64,000 bases of DNA from Pisolithus tinctorius. Lineage: Eukaryota > Basidiomycota > Agaricomycetes > Boletales > Pisolithaceae. Of the stretch, positions 37,270 through 49,356 are shown in pieces. The position numbers were made by a program, and so were the translations under genes. Every line of letters begins with the position of its first letter. Position 1 is the stretch's first letter. Below the pieces are notes generated by a model. That model was not told the origin of the DNA and made no database searches. It was given only the letters and a program-made list of their open reading frames with translations. The stretch lies in the NCBI GenBank assembly GCA_024663395.1, contig JANFAH010000006.1:434001-498000 (forward strand). The letters run 5' to 3'.

Positions 37270-37293
37270 AGACAATATCTCGTTTCCGCAGTG
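37270..37293 (-). repeat. CACTA terminal inverted repeat, right
   Basis: Ends CTCGTTTCCGCAGTG; reverse complement of the left end with two mismatches. Confidence 0.92.
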
Positions 37294-37296
37294 ACT
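37294..37296. repeat. Target-site duplication ACT, right
   Basis: Second copy of ACT directly after the right inverted repeat, followed by GCGCTGCCC as in unit B. Confidence 0.9.
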
Positions 37297-37443
37297 GCGC
37301 TGCCCTTTCGGGAAGCCCGTCAAACGGCGCTCGCCACACTACATACCAACCCTAACTGAGTCTTCAGGGTAACCGTGAAAGGAAATGCCTGCGTTTATCA
37401 CATAGTCTGTACCGGGGACGTAAAAATTCAGGTCACCTTCCAT
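37297..37443 (-). pseudogene. 5' part of the small unknown gene, separated by the CACTA insertion
   Basis: The minus strand starts MEGDLNFYVPGTDYVINAGI then SFHGYPEDSV, as in the unit B copy, but here a one-base deletion and an in-frame TAG follow within the next few codons. So this copy carries a nonsense or frameshift lesion in addition to the transposon. Confidence 0.6.
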
Positions 37444-38094
37444 CTATAATTTAGTGGGTGGCCACGTGTCGGCGAATAACAGACGCGCTCATACTGCATG
37501 TTGAAGAGGAGAGAGAAAACGTGGGGAGACGTGGCTATGTAATGAATCAGTAGCGAGGTGTGATGGCATGTGTCTAGGCCGTGTCATTTGATGTTTCACC
37601 TCTATTTTCGACATTCTGTTGTCTACCACTGGGCCTCTGCACGTTAGGCCAGTCTATATATATTCTGTTAGACGCACTACGGAAGGCTCCCGTCACACGA
37701 GGTTGGTCCGGAAGGAGCCTGATCCCCTTCATCTGCACCAGCCAGCCCGCGAAGGAGTGGGGAGATATAAAGGTTCCATATCACTGCCTCTCTTTCGCGG
37801 GCTGGCACAAGGGGCGGAGACGCTCCAATCACTGCTGGGTCGGCTAGGTAAAAAAAATGAGCGGTACTATGGAGCCCCAACGTTATATATTTGGCCGACC
37901 AAGACCAGTATCCAGCTACTGCTAGATACTTTTGGCATTGAAAAGGCTATTGCAACCTGTGCCCCGCAGCTCTAGGATCCGACAAACCGTAGTTAGTGTT
38001 TCCCCGATGTTGGGGTTGCACATTGTACAGTGTGACGGAACCCGTACCAGTTCTAAGCTGCCCAGGTTTCAATTTGACCTTGTGAGTTAAATTT
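37444..38094. other. Spacer after the CACTA element
   Basis: About 650 bases matching 60443-61100. No gene recognised. Confidence 0.5.
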
Positions 38095-38230
38095 AGTATT
38101 GTAGTCGCAATAACTGTAACAGACCGAGAGATGGAAAAATGGAAAAAGCTCAGGCTGCCATCCGATAACTGGTATGAGACCATTTTCTGTTAGAATCGTC
38201 ATGCCTGCTTCGTTCTGCAGCCCCAAAGGT
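38095..38230 (+). pseudogene. Relic gene, spacer copy A2, truncated by transposon sequence
   Basis: It contains the exon-like TEKWKKLRLPSDN segment and its GT donor, then the start of the next exon (GCAGCCCCAAAGGT), where homology to 61108-61487 stops and transposon DNA begins. Confidence 0.5.
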
Positions 38231-38511
38231 CTGTGTGGGGTGTGCTATTTCATCTTTTTGATATGTTTTGAAAGTCTCTGCAATTTTTTGCACCTTTTCC
38301 CATGCTCTCTGGAGGATTGTTTCAGTTCCCCAGTGCTCTCCCCTGAAGATATGCACTTGGGAATTTTGTGGTGACTGGCAATCAGTATTCCAGTGGTGCC
38401 CAGATAGTCAGAATAGCAGTAAACAGCCTAGAAGTTGATGAAACCCCTAAATACCAGTAGGAAGAGATCATGGCACAACACCTCAAGGTTTCTGCCCCAC
38501 ATAATTATCTG

Positions 38512-38645
38512 TTGATATGTTGTAGGTATGGAGCCATCCTCAAAGCTGATTCCTTTTTTAAGTGCCCATGTCAAACATATCAAAAATGCGAACACTTTTT
38601 TTGTTTTAGCCCCTAAGACACTTTCCAGTTTTTCAGAGCCTTTCA
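38512..38645 (+). repeat. Internal direct repeat of the transposon block, copy 1
   Basis: Starts near GTTGATATGTTGTAGG and shares with copy 2 (38818-38950) the blocks ATATGTTGTAGG, ATGTC...ATATCAAA, GTTCGC/GCGAAC-like, TTTTTGTTTT and CACTTT. Confidence 0.5.
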
Positions 38646-38817
38646 GACACTTCATTGATGATCAAATTACATGAAAATACACTTATTATGACCACTACAC
38701 CATGTTAGATTACATCACCAGTGCCAAAAAGCCCAGAAAAATATTTTCAGGGTGTAACACAGGGAGGAGGCAATTGTGCCACTACACTTGAAGCACCCCA
38801 TCCCGGCCTATCAACTT

Positions 38818-38950
38818 TTGATATGTTGTAGGGACACATGGCCCCTTCAAGGGGACACAATGAATAGATAGATATGTCCAATATATCAAAGAAGTGTTCG
38901 CTTTTTCTGTTTTCCCCCCTATCACACTTTGCAATCATTTAGGCCCATTA
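38818..38950 (+). repeat. Internal direct repeat of the transposon block, copy 2
   Basis: Partner of 38512-38645, diverged, about 300 bases downstream in the same orientation. Confidence 0.5.
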
Positions 38951-39379
38951 GGATGGGCATAAAAGCATTCATTTATGGTCTAATAGACTTATAGTACAAT
39001 TAACTATCATATACAATGTCTACAGGGAAGGGAAAGAGCCCAAGAAGGAAGGGGAGGCTGGGGGCAATGAGGGCAGTGTGTGGGAATGTTGGATATCAGG
39101 CACATGCCAAATGAGGACATGTTTTGGGAGTAGTAGCTGCGCTTTTTTATGCTTATGTAATTACATAAAATGCGGAGGAGTGATGAAAATAAACTGTGGG
39201 GATTTGTGGGGAGAAACTCCTGATCAGCACTACTCATATATTGATGGATCACTACAGGTATGAGGTAGTTAGGCAGTCTTGCATCACAGTAATGCTACAA
39301 TTATCACACTTTGATGCATCAAAATGACACTAATGTAGCCTGGGTTGAGTATATAGCAACTGACTATCTACTGTATGTC

Positions 39380-39565
39380 CACTGCACGTCAGTTGTCTAC
39401 ACTACCGTACATCAGTCATCTGTACTACTGTCTTTTGGTCATTTGTACCACCGTTTGTCGGTCATGTGCCCTACCGCACATCCGTCATCTGCATTCCCAC
39501 CCACTGTACTACTGCGTGACTGCGTGACCAACAGCTGCACTACTGCGTGACCAATGACTGCACTA
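39380..39565 (+). repeat. Short degenerate tandem repeats, subterminal type
   Basis: A run of roughly 20-bp units built on GTCATCTGTACTAC and ACTGCGTGAC. More than 20 bases here (centred on TACTACTGCGTGACTGCGTG) recur at 53214-53236 in the same orientation. Such clusters are typical next to the ends of CACTA-like elements. Confidence 0.5.
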
Positions 39566-40208
39566 CACATCCATTTGCTGAAATCATATAATCTATGTTT
39601 TTTTTTGGAACCATACGATTGGTGTTCAAATTGTGTGTGGAAAATCTTTTCCGTCAACAATCAGCAATATATTATTAAAATTTGTACTAAGTATCCAAGA
39701 GGCAGTGTATCCCACAGACCTAGTTTAAATAATGAATAGATGCTCCCACCATCTCAATTGGGTATCGAGTATCAGGTATAGCACATAGGCTTTGGCCAAG
39801 TGTTTCCTGTATATCATCACCCGGTCTCTGTTGTATATCGGGGCTAGGACATGTGTTGTATACTTACTGTAATGTATCCAGTTTATAGATACCCTGTAAT
39901 ATGTCCTATCATTCTCAAGTTACTTAGGGTATGATTTTTGCTATGTAGGCTGGATGTTTTATGAAGTATACTGTGTATGACTCACTGATGTCTGGTTTGC
40001 AGGTGGGTGCTCCTTCAGTTGAGCCAGGTGACCCATACTTGGGGTATGATTTTCACTATATAGGCTAAATGATTTACAAAGCATACTGTGTGGCTCACTG
40101 AGGTCTGGTTGCAGGTGGCCACAGAAATAGTGATAGCATCAAAACGATATATTCCCATTGTGTAGGATAATGCAGAATGGTAATGAGCATGCAATGAAGG
40201 GACTAAAT

Positions 40209-42488
40209 CTACCACACGAGGCCCTGCTGGATGGTCATCTGCCACTGAGGATTCACAGCCAAAATCTTCGCCCCCCTCCTATTGCCAGGGCAGTCCACAA
40301 GGTCATCCTGAAAGATTTGAACAAAAATGCTGAGTAGATAGTGAGTAATGCTGCCCGCTCGAAAAAAAAAGTATTTACCTGCTAATGGTTTTCTCAAAAT
40401 CCTCCTTGGAAGCAGCATCCTTGCGCACACTCTCATGCAGGAGGTTGAGCATATAATCCACATAGTTCCAGAATTTGTTGCTGTTGAAGTGGGCTGCCTT
40501 TCCACTTACAAGCCCAAAGCCTGAATCCATCTCATCAAGTTCATTGGCATCGCTACTGGGATTCTCCGAGTCAGGAGTGTTGTTGGTGTCAGCATCAACA
40601 GCCACTGAGTCGTCCAGTCCCAGGCTAGGGTCTCTGAGATCCAGATCGATGCTTGGTTTGGTAAGGGGCTCCCAGTTATCATTGCCTTCGGAGGTGTTGT
40701 CTTCATTCACATTGTCTTTGAAGAGTGTCCGCTCCATGTCACTGATATTGATGTGAAGCTCCTGCTTGAGTTTTTTGTGCATGTCTGATTTGAGGTTGGG
40801 AATGAGACAGGGTGTGAAGCAGATGTCTAGTGTTGCCACTTTGTGGTCACTAGTTCCTATGAGGAAGAGATGGAGGCAATGACGCTAAGTGCTGCCACCA
40901 TCCCATTGTAAATACTTCAGCTCAGGGATGAACTTGGGGTACTCACCAGGAACGCCATTCTGTTCCAGTGGGCAGCATCCACCTCCATCCCTGAACTAGA
41001 GCGTGCCAATACCTTAGAGACATTGATGATGCATGTTTTCTTCGTGATTGAAATTGTCAGCTGGTTTATCTGGTCAGATGTTGTACGAAGTCAGGCTGAA
41101 TGAAGTTAACTCACCTGTGACTTGAGCTGGCTGCGGATTGTTGCAAGCAATTTGGTTATGATCCTACCCAGGGAGCCCCAAAGCTCCACATCATCAAATA
41201 CCCCAGCAGGAATCTTGAATACATCCAAATGTTCGAAAATGAAATCCTGCATGGGAATCAGTGATAGAGTTACATCCAGGTTTCAGAATCCACCTACCAT
41301 TATGTGGTGTTGAGTATCTGTAACATAGGCAGTAAGGTTGGGAGATAGTAGACAAGCCAGGAGACAGTTGTGCAGACCAAGCTAGAAGAGTGGCATATAA
41401 TTTAGATGTCCGTCACAACGATCATGGACTTACCTTGAAGTCCTTTGAGGATAGGGTGTCCTGTAGGGCTTGAAGCTGGTGGGTCTGGTTGCTGAGTTCG
41501 TATTTGACAAGGGAAGCTTTCATATCTACAAGCATAAGGAAAAGATCTCTGGTCTATCCAAGTTGGTGAGGTTCAAGAGTATTTGTCAGAGCAAGAAAGA
41601 CTCACCTCGATGAACTCAAGGAGGCTCTTGTCAGGGATTTGAAGGTCATCAGCGAGTTTCTTAGCATGAACTTTGAGCTGTTTAATGTGCCGTGGAGATA
41701 AGGAAGTCAGATCATTCCTGTCATCAGAGTTTGTGTCCCTTGGTTGATGCACACCAGTGCTGACTGACCCATCAATGGATGATGTATCTGAAGCAGCACA
41801 TTGTAGAGAATAGTGAGTAGATCTCAAGGAAGGTTGAGTGGCCGGTGGCGGGTTACTGTAGTCTGAACCAGTCCTGCCAGGACCAGATAGGTTTGAAGTT
41901 AGTACTCCTCCAGGAAATGGCATTGAACCTTGAGAACTTCCAACAGATGAATTGGAAACAGTCCATTGGCTGGCAGACAAAGGGCGCCCAGCAGCAGTAT
42001 GAGATCCACCATAAGAAGAGCCAGTTGTTGTTCACAGCTGATAGTGTCGAAACATTGTGAATGTTCAAACGAGCAGCAACTCCGGATCCGAGGCTGGAGA
42101 AGCGGAATGGTGAGCAAGTGGTGTTTTCAATGGACTTGTATGTCGCTATTTGTTAGCACATGGTTCACACAAAATCAATAAAATCACAAAGCACAGCTGC
42201 AAGCACGGGGAAATACATTCATGTAGAGTAATAAGGTGGTTGGTTGTATGGTAATTGTGAGGGGATAGGGTGCTGAAGGTATGACTGCTGCACTTCACGA
42301 TTTCGAGTAAAATAGGGACTATCCTGACTGGGCGTAATAATTCCTTGGGGTGAATAAGTATGGCTAAGATGATTGGATGTGGTGCTCATAAAATACGTCA
42401 GGGGGGGAGGTGGAGGATTCAAAGTATGGTGGTGAGCCGAGTGCATACCATGTGATAACTGTGAATCAACTATACTCGTGGTCGGCAA
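40209..42488 (-). CDS. Accessory protein of Plavaka-like element
   Basis: A multi-exon minus-strand gene. Recognisable segments in order are a Pro/Ser/His-rich N-terminus (HSAHHHTLNPPPPPLTYF), then SLSPRHIKQLKVHAKKLADD LQIPDKSLLEFIE (41597-41700), SSKDFKLGLHNCLLACLLSP, a TQHHIM/DFIFEHLDVFKIPAG exon, ELWGSLGRIITKLLATIRSQ, VATLDICFTPCLIPNLKSDM followed by an acidic region, and a C-terminus ending VNPQWQMTIQQGLVW. This pattern is familiar from hypothetical proteins that accompany transposases in Agaricomycete genomes; function unknown. The exact start is not determined, because the longest frame begins with TTG. Confidence 0.5.
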
Positions 42489-42524
42489 GTAATAATTCCA
42501 TAGCTGGTGGATATGTTCATGCTG

Positions 42525-43140
42525 TTTGTCAAGTCTGGGCCTACTCCGACCAACTCCGACACTATATAAGGTCTAGAGGAGGGTCCGGAAGCAAGTCCGA
42601 CACACAGGAACAGAACTCCGACTAGCGGAGCGTCAGCAGAGACGAAGACTGCCGAGACAAAGGCAGAGTGGAGTGAGGGCATCGGGTTTAGCTCGTGCGC
42701 TACCCCCTTGCACGATCTCAGCCCTCGTATTTCAGAGGGAGAGTACAGATGGAGAGTTGGAGATAACTCCGACAGGCAGAAGACGGAATCAGAGGGAGTA
42801 GGAACTAAGTTGATATTCGTACTGAAGAACAGCGGAGTACAGTACATGCTTTTATACCACTACGGAGGTACAGTAACCAGAATCGGAACTGACATACAGA
42901 GACTCATAAATTTTCAAGTAAAATTTCCTGGATGATGAATGAAGGGTAGACGGAGGACATACGAATGGGTAACACAGAACACCTAGAAAAGGAAATAGTC
43001 CAGATGCTGGACCATGCGGTGAGCATGCTGCGGAGTACCTGACTGCGAAGGTAGTCACATGACCCCTCAGAGAACAGACCGCTCGGTCTGGTAGGAGAGA
43101 AACACAAGTCCGACAACAGTCGGAGCAGAGATGGTTTGTA
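42525..43140. other. GC-richer LTR-like block inside the transposon region
   Basis: About 600 bases unlike the flanks in composition, rich in CTCCGAC motifs, with a TATA-like ACTATATAAGG at about 42560-42570 and a second TTTATACC at about 42850. It starts near TGTCAAGTCTGGG. It could be a solo LTR, but I could not confirm TG...CA ends or a 5-bp target duplication. Confidence 0.3.
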
Positions 43141-43311
43141 GATGATAGAAGGTGGGTGGAGTTGGTGTGGAGTGAGTGAATGACCGGTGGAGAAGGTTGC
43201 AGAGTGAGTAAAAACCTATGACAAACACACAGTTATGACACCGTTGCATGACTTGATGGGAATGGGATTTGGAACCCTGATTCCAGGGTGCATGAGTAGG
43301 TGGCATTGCAG

Positions 43312-46300
43312 CTACACCATTTGATGTGAAACCAGGACCTGCAGTTCCTCCAGGGGGGGTGGCCAAGGATCAGGAATGGTAGTACCAGGGAGTGGGCATG
43401 GTATGGATAGGTGAAAACAGAGGTGGAGCTTGCAACAGAGATGGAGCTGGTGTGGCTGATGAGGTGGGGTGTGTCGCTTGTTGTGAGGATTGGTTCGACT
43501 GAGATGGGGCTTCTGGTGCTGATGGAGCTGGCATGGCTGATGATGTGGGTTGCGAAGGTCCCTTCCATCACTTGTTTTGCTTTGGCTTGGGTATTGACCA
43601 ATCAAAGGCAGGTGGGGGCATGGTCGGTACACTTGGGCTTGCGGTCGCTTCTTGTGGGGTTTGATTTGACTGGCACTGTGCCTTTTTCTCTCGAACTTGC
43701 TGCGCTGCATGACTGCGGACCTTTTGGACACTTGCTGTTGGGACTCGAAGTGGCGGTTCCAGTAAAGATGAAGGGAGTGCAGCACATAGTTATGAATGGA
43801 ATACATATTGAGAAGATACTTTCCAGTCAATTCATGTCTGATCACAGGCTTTGTTCGCGTCGTAAGGACTCTTTCCTGTCAAGTGGTATGATGAATTATT
43901 TGTATGCACTTGGAATCAGCGCAGTTGTGCTGTAAATTGACACCACAAATGATGGCCTTATTACTCGAATCAGTGGTTAAGAAGGGAATCTGAATGGACG
44001 CTTGGACTCACCTCAGAGGCAACAACAACTTTTTCACTGCTCAAATCCAAGCATGGAATGTGCAGGGACAGGTGCAGAGCGGGACTAAAAGTGAATAGCT
44101 GGAGAGCAATATATGAGACAACTCAACAGTAAGCATTGTCGATTAGGATCTCGACTACCCGCCCAATGGTGAAACTGGTGGTTGAAGGGGGATACTTAAA
44201 AATGACATTTCTGTCAAGTTTGACTTTGTCACCATGCTTGGAAATGAAAGCGTCCCCTTGATAATATGCTGGTTTGTGTGCCTGTGTCAACTGAGTGGCT
44301 GGGATTTTTGCACATGCTGTTGTCTCCCAATCCACTGCATTTGAGAGCTGAGTCTTCAATTTCCCACTAGTAGCTGGAACATGAAGAATTTGTCCAGTTG
44401 CTGGAGACAAAGGCTATCAGAAATGCTCAGACTGAATTTACACTCGTACTTACCATTTGTCTCACAAGGGTCCTTGTTGGACTTGATCCCAAGTAATTTT
44501 CCTTGTGCCGGGTGCTCGCAGAGAAAGCTCAAAATGAAAGGGCCAGCACAAACCCATTTCTGTAGTTCTTGCTCATACCAGTATCCACCAGTGATGATAT
44601 GCTTGACAAGGTCAAGCTGTGCAAATCTACAACATGTATCTTGACTTGGGCCCTGCTGGCTGCTGTATATACATGAGAGCCTGAAGACATGGTTGAACAA
44701 TTCATAATGCTCAGTGGAGAAAATGATTGCTGGTCCAAAACGGCAGATGTATGCTGGGAGGTGAATGAGGAAATGAAACTTCGGCTTCGTTATGAGGATA
44801 CTGGGAGCACAGATTGCTGTGACATTGAGGAAGTCTTCTATCGTCTGAGTGAGCCGTGCCTATTGATTTCAACAAATCAATGAGTATGTCATTCAGTGCA
44901 TGAGGAATACTAACCAGGTAAACTTCAATGTGATTGATCTTTGTGTGCCAAAGGAGCACAACTAATTCTCCAAGAGTCGTCCATCCATCTATCACAGTCT
45001 GCAGTATCAAGTCATGGATAACGAATGGCATTACTTGCGCTAAGCTCTTGAAATGCTTCCCGATCAGTCCACCTTTGTAGCAACAAATATATTCCGGATT
45101 CAAACTTGGTGCATTGAGTGTGTCGTGGTTGATTGAATCCAGGCAACTTTGAAAGACGTCGAGCAATTTTGCCTTCTCGATAAGATACATGGTCTGTCCC
45201 CAGAAGTACTTTACAACACCAAGCAGAATCGTATGAAGAATCTCTGTTGGCGTGTCCAAGTGTATATTCATACCTGAAGGACTATTAGTCATTGCACGAG
45301 AAGAGGTAAAATGCTGCCTCACTGTTCATGCCTAAGAGTGGGTTTATCATGTCGTCCAGGTTCTTTCCATTGAGAAGATCCTCAAGTTCCTTCTCCAAAG
45401 TGGCCTTGACCTCGCTCTCTTTCATTGCGGGAACACTGGCACCTCACTTGCGAAGCTTCTTGCCCATCTCAACAAGCATAGTTAAAATCCCAAGTGACAG
45501 TGAGTCACGAACTCCAGTCGTTGAAAGCGATGTTTTGACCTTTTCCATTGCACCAGACAGCTTCGCATTCATGAACTGATTTTTGATTTTGTTCACCATT
45601 CCCTCTGGTGTGCGAAGGTTTCCTGACTGGCATGAGATATTAGTTTCGAACTTGAATCAAGAGGGAATATTTGCCTGACCTTGAACAAGCTACAGTATCC
45701 CTGCTCGGACTCCTTGTGCTCCTTCATTCCTCCAACATCACAAGTTTGACAAAAGCAGTTACAATTCAAACCACCCTGGCTACACTCCTCTGCCTGCATA
45801 GGATTGTCCCCTGCGTGAAATAATCCATATGGAATCAACATCACTTCTTCATTGTCTTGACAGTCCCAAGCGATTATACCTGACTCAGTGGCACTCCTGA
45901 AGCAGAGATATAATGAGATGGCGAGAGTTTGTAGAGCGTGAATGGGACTTACAGTATTGATTGCTTCATTCCATGCATCAATTCCATAGGAGAAGCATGT
46001 GGAGATGATGTGACAAACCATACACAGAACTCTTGATCCAACATTTCACATGGAAGGTTCACATTCAACATGTATATCACATAATGCTTGTTCCACTGTT
46101 TGGAGATATTGCCAGACACATCATCCATAAAGATAACCAACAGGACAGTGTAGACCATCCAACCACCTGATTTCTTATGCCACGGGTTGGGTTCCAGCAA
46201 TACATACTTCTTTGATGACTTGGTCAACCCACATGTGAGTTCAGAACAACAGAAGGCGATATCCTCATATGATCTTCTGAACGCTGAGGTTGGTATGATC

Positions 46301-47870
46301 TCCTTTTCATTGCTGACAATAAAACCAACCTATGATCGAACACGCCAGCATTTTTATCAACGACCACAGCACACCTCAATGCATCATAAAACTTACTTCA
46401 GTTCATTCAGCAGTGCATCCAAGAGCGAAGAGCTCTTTCGTGTCTGCTGGCCTTCCACCAGAACCTGAGGCAACACTTGGTGATGCGAGGAAGAAGTGCT
46501 CGGGTATAAAATACACTCCAGACAAATCTTGTAGTAGCTCGTTGACATAATAAACGTTCCTGTTGACACAGACTGAGGGGGGAGATGGTCGTTCATGTAG
46601 TATCTTCTCCCCATGGAAAACTTGTGACATTCCGCTGCCACCATCCTCCAGGAAGTCTTGCATTGCAAATCGTGTGAGGGGGTTTGCATAGTCCTAAGCC
46701 CGAACATACATTTGTGTCACTTTTATACATGGACCAAGTCAGCCATCGGTCACTCACCTTCACAATGGCCTTTGCAACATCGTTGATATAGAAGACATTA
46801 CCAAATGGTGAAACAACCTTCTTGGTCGGGTCACCCACAATTTTCTTGACTTGCTCATGGCGCTGTTTCAGCGCATACAAAGATGGCACATCGTGGGCAC
46901 TGAGTTCCTTTGCCCAGTCGAGGATGGCTTTCTTTTGTGGATCAGAAAAGGGAAGCCTTGGAGAATTGAATAGTATCGCGGTGAGAAAATGCTGTACATA
47001 GAAATTATGTTCAGTGTTGAGCTATCAACCGTAATAAAGTTGAACGTACAGCTTTCATTGGCCAAGGATAAGTCAGGCTGTCAGTGGATACCTTGGTTTT
47101 CACAGAGTTAGAGTGGGTGGGTTTGTCACCTTCATCGTCTAGAATGTGAGATTAAACAGGCATAAGAAAGTTTCAGCTACGAGCAAATAGACTACTTACC
47201 CAGAAGCTCAATACCAAAGTTAGACTCCATGTCTTCATTGAGAAGAATGTCGTCGCATGGGAATTGATTGAGCACAGCGGCTGGGTCAGAAAACAGTGGT
47301 TCACCAGAGGCACATCTTGCAGCTCTTGAAATAAATCACAGGTCCCATCTATGTTTTGATAGTGGCTGTTGGATATTGCGTTTAGCTCGTTCAACAGGAC
47401 AAGTGGAATGTCATCTGGCCCTGGCTCAGGGGTCAAAGGGGGAAATTTAGATGGTCTGGATGTGGGATCTTCTTCAGCATCAAAGCCTCCCATGTATTGT
47501 GATCTGTCAAAACTATCAGCATCCATGTCACACAGTTCAGGGCTTGTGCGCGAGGTGCTAGGGAAATCAAATTGAGGAGTGTGATGAGGGGCATGGAAAC
47601 CCGAAAGTGACGTGTGACCGCTTGTTTTGTACTTGACATGGCATTGGTGGAGGAGGGAGCCGGTGTGACTGTTGATGTGTTTCGAGTCGATGGTATGATA
47701 AAGGCCATTTGCAGCTGGGCAGACCAAGCAGTATACACTTGAGGTACCTCTTTCTGGCACATACCAAAAGACTGCCTGTAAGTTAGTGACAGAAGATAAG
47801 GAGTATGGCTCATTTCAATGCACTTACTTTTGCCATCAACAAGGTGTGCTATGTTGGAGTTCCTGGGCAT
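43312..47870 (-). CDS. Plavaka-like CACTA transposase
   Basis: A multi-exon transposase on the minus strand. The first supported exon (MPRNSNIAHLVDGK, start 47870) joins in phase to IFWYVPERGTSSVYCLVCPA then a His-rich finger (YHTIDSKHINSHTGSLLHQC). Further exons read YPWPMKAFFTAILFNSPRLP, NVFYINDVAKAIVK, FLEDGGSGMSQVFHGEKILH, GGWMVYTVLLVIFMDDVSGN, CNCFCQTCDVGGMKEHKESE, and the diagnostic LDTPTEILHTILLGVVKYFW (about 45250), whose Asp-Thr-Pro-x-Glu motif marks Plavaka transposases. The C-terminal part includes YLLNMYSIHNYVLHSLHLYW and a low-complexity Gln/His/Pro tail. The D-D-x in VIFMDDVSGN is the likely catalytic core. The exact exon borders and the C-terminal end (43312) are uncertain, as is whether it is intact. 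Confidence 0.65.
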
Positions 47871-48299
47871 CCTTCACATATATAACAGAGACAAATGTAC
47901 TTTTGGGTGGGCGACAGCACCAGTGCGCACTGTGCAGGATGTGCAGCCCAGTGCAGGACTTTGGCTTGGTGCGGTGACTTGCCAGTGTATTGTTCACACG
48001 CACAATCAGTATCATGTGACTGGCAAACTTCTGATTCTTGACAAGTCTTCGAAGCTTCACCACTCACTGCTCATGCCAAAATGACTACGCTGCTTACTGT
48101 GAACACAGTGGTTTATCCGGATGTTGAATATGCCGACACTGAAGCTGCATTCCTGCAGCCACTAATTGTTATGGTCTGCTTTTCTGGACCTGTACCTTGA
48201 TGTCTCATTCATACAGACATTGTGCGTGTTTCTCCCCCATTTTGATTCGTTCTGTGGCACTGATGAACATATATTATTAGCCTATCGAAATCTCTGCAT

Positions 48300-48902
48300 C
48301 TATTTCCAAGGAATACAAGGGGATTACCTTGCCAGTCATTCGTGCAAAGGCATGGAGTGCTCACCAATCTGAGCGATTGACTCATTCCGTCGCTGTGAGT
48401 TTCGCTGCCATGAGTTTTTCCCCATCTTCACTGCTCACTACTGACTAATAAATGGCAGTCTTTACACATCGTGCCAGGCAGCATTGATCAAGAAGATTCT
48501 GCTGGGGATTTCCCAATCCCATTCTTGCCTCTGGCCTCTACATTTGACCCCATGGATACCTGTCACTGGGCCACACTGTCAAAAGACATCGAACGGTGGC
48601 TCATGAATGATGTATGGACAACATCCATTCCCCAGTGGGCTTGGGGTCATGACGCCTTCTGGCTTGCATACATTGCTGCTCATCCGATGTTTCCCAATGG
48701 AAGTTGGTCTGCATGGGATCCAAGGATCCCCATGGAGGGACAGTTCATTGAAGAATGGCTCAATGATGATGGGATGAATGGTAGTGCTGAGGGGATGTCT
48801 AGCAATGAAACAGCCAAGCACCTGCTATTGTCCAACATCTGGGAATCCTTCAGTAGACACATTGCACTTTTCTATCCTTTTGTCTTGATTCCTGTCAGTT
48901 GA
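48300..48902 (+). CDS. Hypothetical protein in the transposon block, partial model
   Basis: Two exons join well: one reading EYKGITLPVIRAKAWSAHQS then ERLTHSVA (ending before GTGAGT at about 48396), and one starting at about 48460 reading SLHIVPGSIDQEDSAGD, then DIERWLMNDVWTTSIPQWAW and PMFPNGSWSAWDPRIPMEGQ, with stop at 48902. The Trp-rich C-terminal part looks like real protein. The 5' exons were not resolved and the family is not recognised. It lies between the divergent Plavaka-like gene and the Harbinger element, so it is probably transposon cargo. Confidence 0.35.
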
Positions 48903-49353
48903 GCTTCTGCAACATATGCCGTCTTGTTCTGTCATTCCTTTACACTGCATCTGTATATACAGTAGTGACTGTTAACATTCTGCTGTGTTGTATGACTTGT
49001 ATGCAATATGCTATTGAATGACTTCTCAGAATTTGTCACACCCAGTCCCATCAGCATCTCATGACACAGTTGACCCACCCATAACTATATGTTTGGGCAG
49101 GATATGAGAGATGTATATACTTATGTATACGCTGAACATATAGTTGACATCTGCCCTATGGTACAGCTGCCAGTATAAGCTCCACATATGAAAATTTGTA
49201 AACTGTATGTTCCATGACAAACATGACACTGGTACCAGCCTTTTGCCGACATTGTACACGTGGAATGACACTCGGATGCCTTGCGAACAGTCTCCAAGAT
49301 AGGCCTTGGTTCCAGGCGTCACTCGATAAAATCTTAATTTATTGCTTGTATAT

Positions 49354-49356
49354 ATT
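49354..49356. repeat. Harbinger target-site duplication ATT, left
   Basis: Identical to 53116-53118 on the other side of the element. Confidence 0.8.

Larger units (their letters stand above)
28961..37293 (+). mobile_element. CACTA (CMC/EnSpm) DNA transposon, complete, 8,333 bp, with three genes
   Basis: The ends are inverted repeats: the left begins CACTGCGGAAACGAGAT and the right is its reverse complement, with 22 of 24 positions matching (28961-28984 and 37270-37293). A 3-bp target duplication ACT flanks it (28958-28960 and 37294-37296). Unit B of the duplication has the uninterrupted sequence ACACTGCGCTGCCC at 60290-60303, an empty site. A CACT terminus and a 3-bp duplication are the hallmarks of the CACTA superfamily, and the internal gene encodes a Tnp2-type transposase. 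Gene order is accessory gene (plus), transposase (plus), third gene (minus, convergent). Confidence 0.95.
22086..38230 (+). repeat. Tandem segmental duplication, unit A (contains an 8.3-kb CACTA insertion)
   Basis: From about 22086 (inside the fifth DHODH coding exon) to about 38230 the sequence matches 53303-61235 in the same order and orientation, apart from the CACTA element at 28961-37293. Coding parts of FMO1 and FMO3 align without any indel at a constant offset of 31,212. Homology to unit B starts at the AGTAGTAACATTG of DHODH and stops after CCCCAAAGGTC, where transposon sequence begins in this unit. Confidence 0.92.

Noticed and set aside
43411..43935. Plus-strand frame of 174 codons rich in Met, Glu and Leu
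   Set aside because: It is antisense to the low-complexity Gln/His/Pro tail of the Plavaka-like transposase; the repetitive DNA keeps several frames open.
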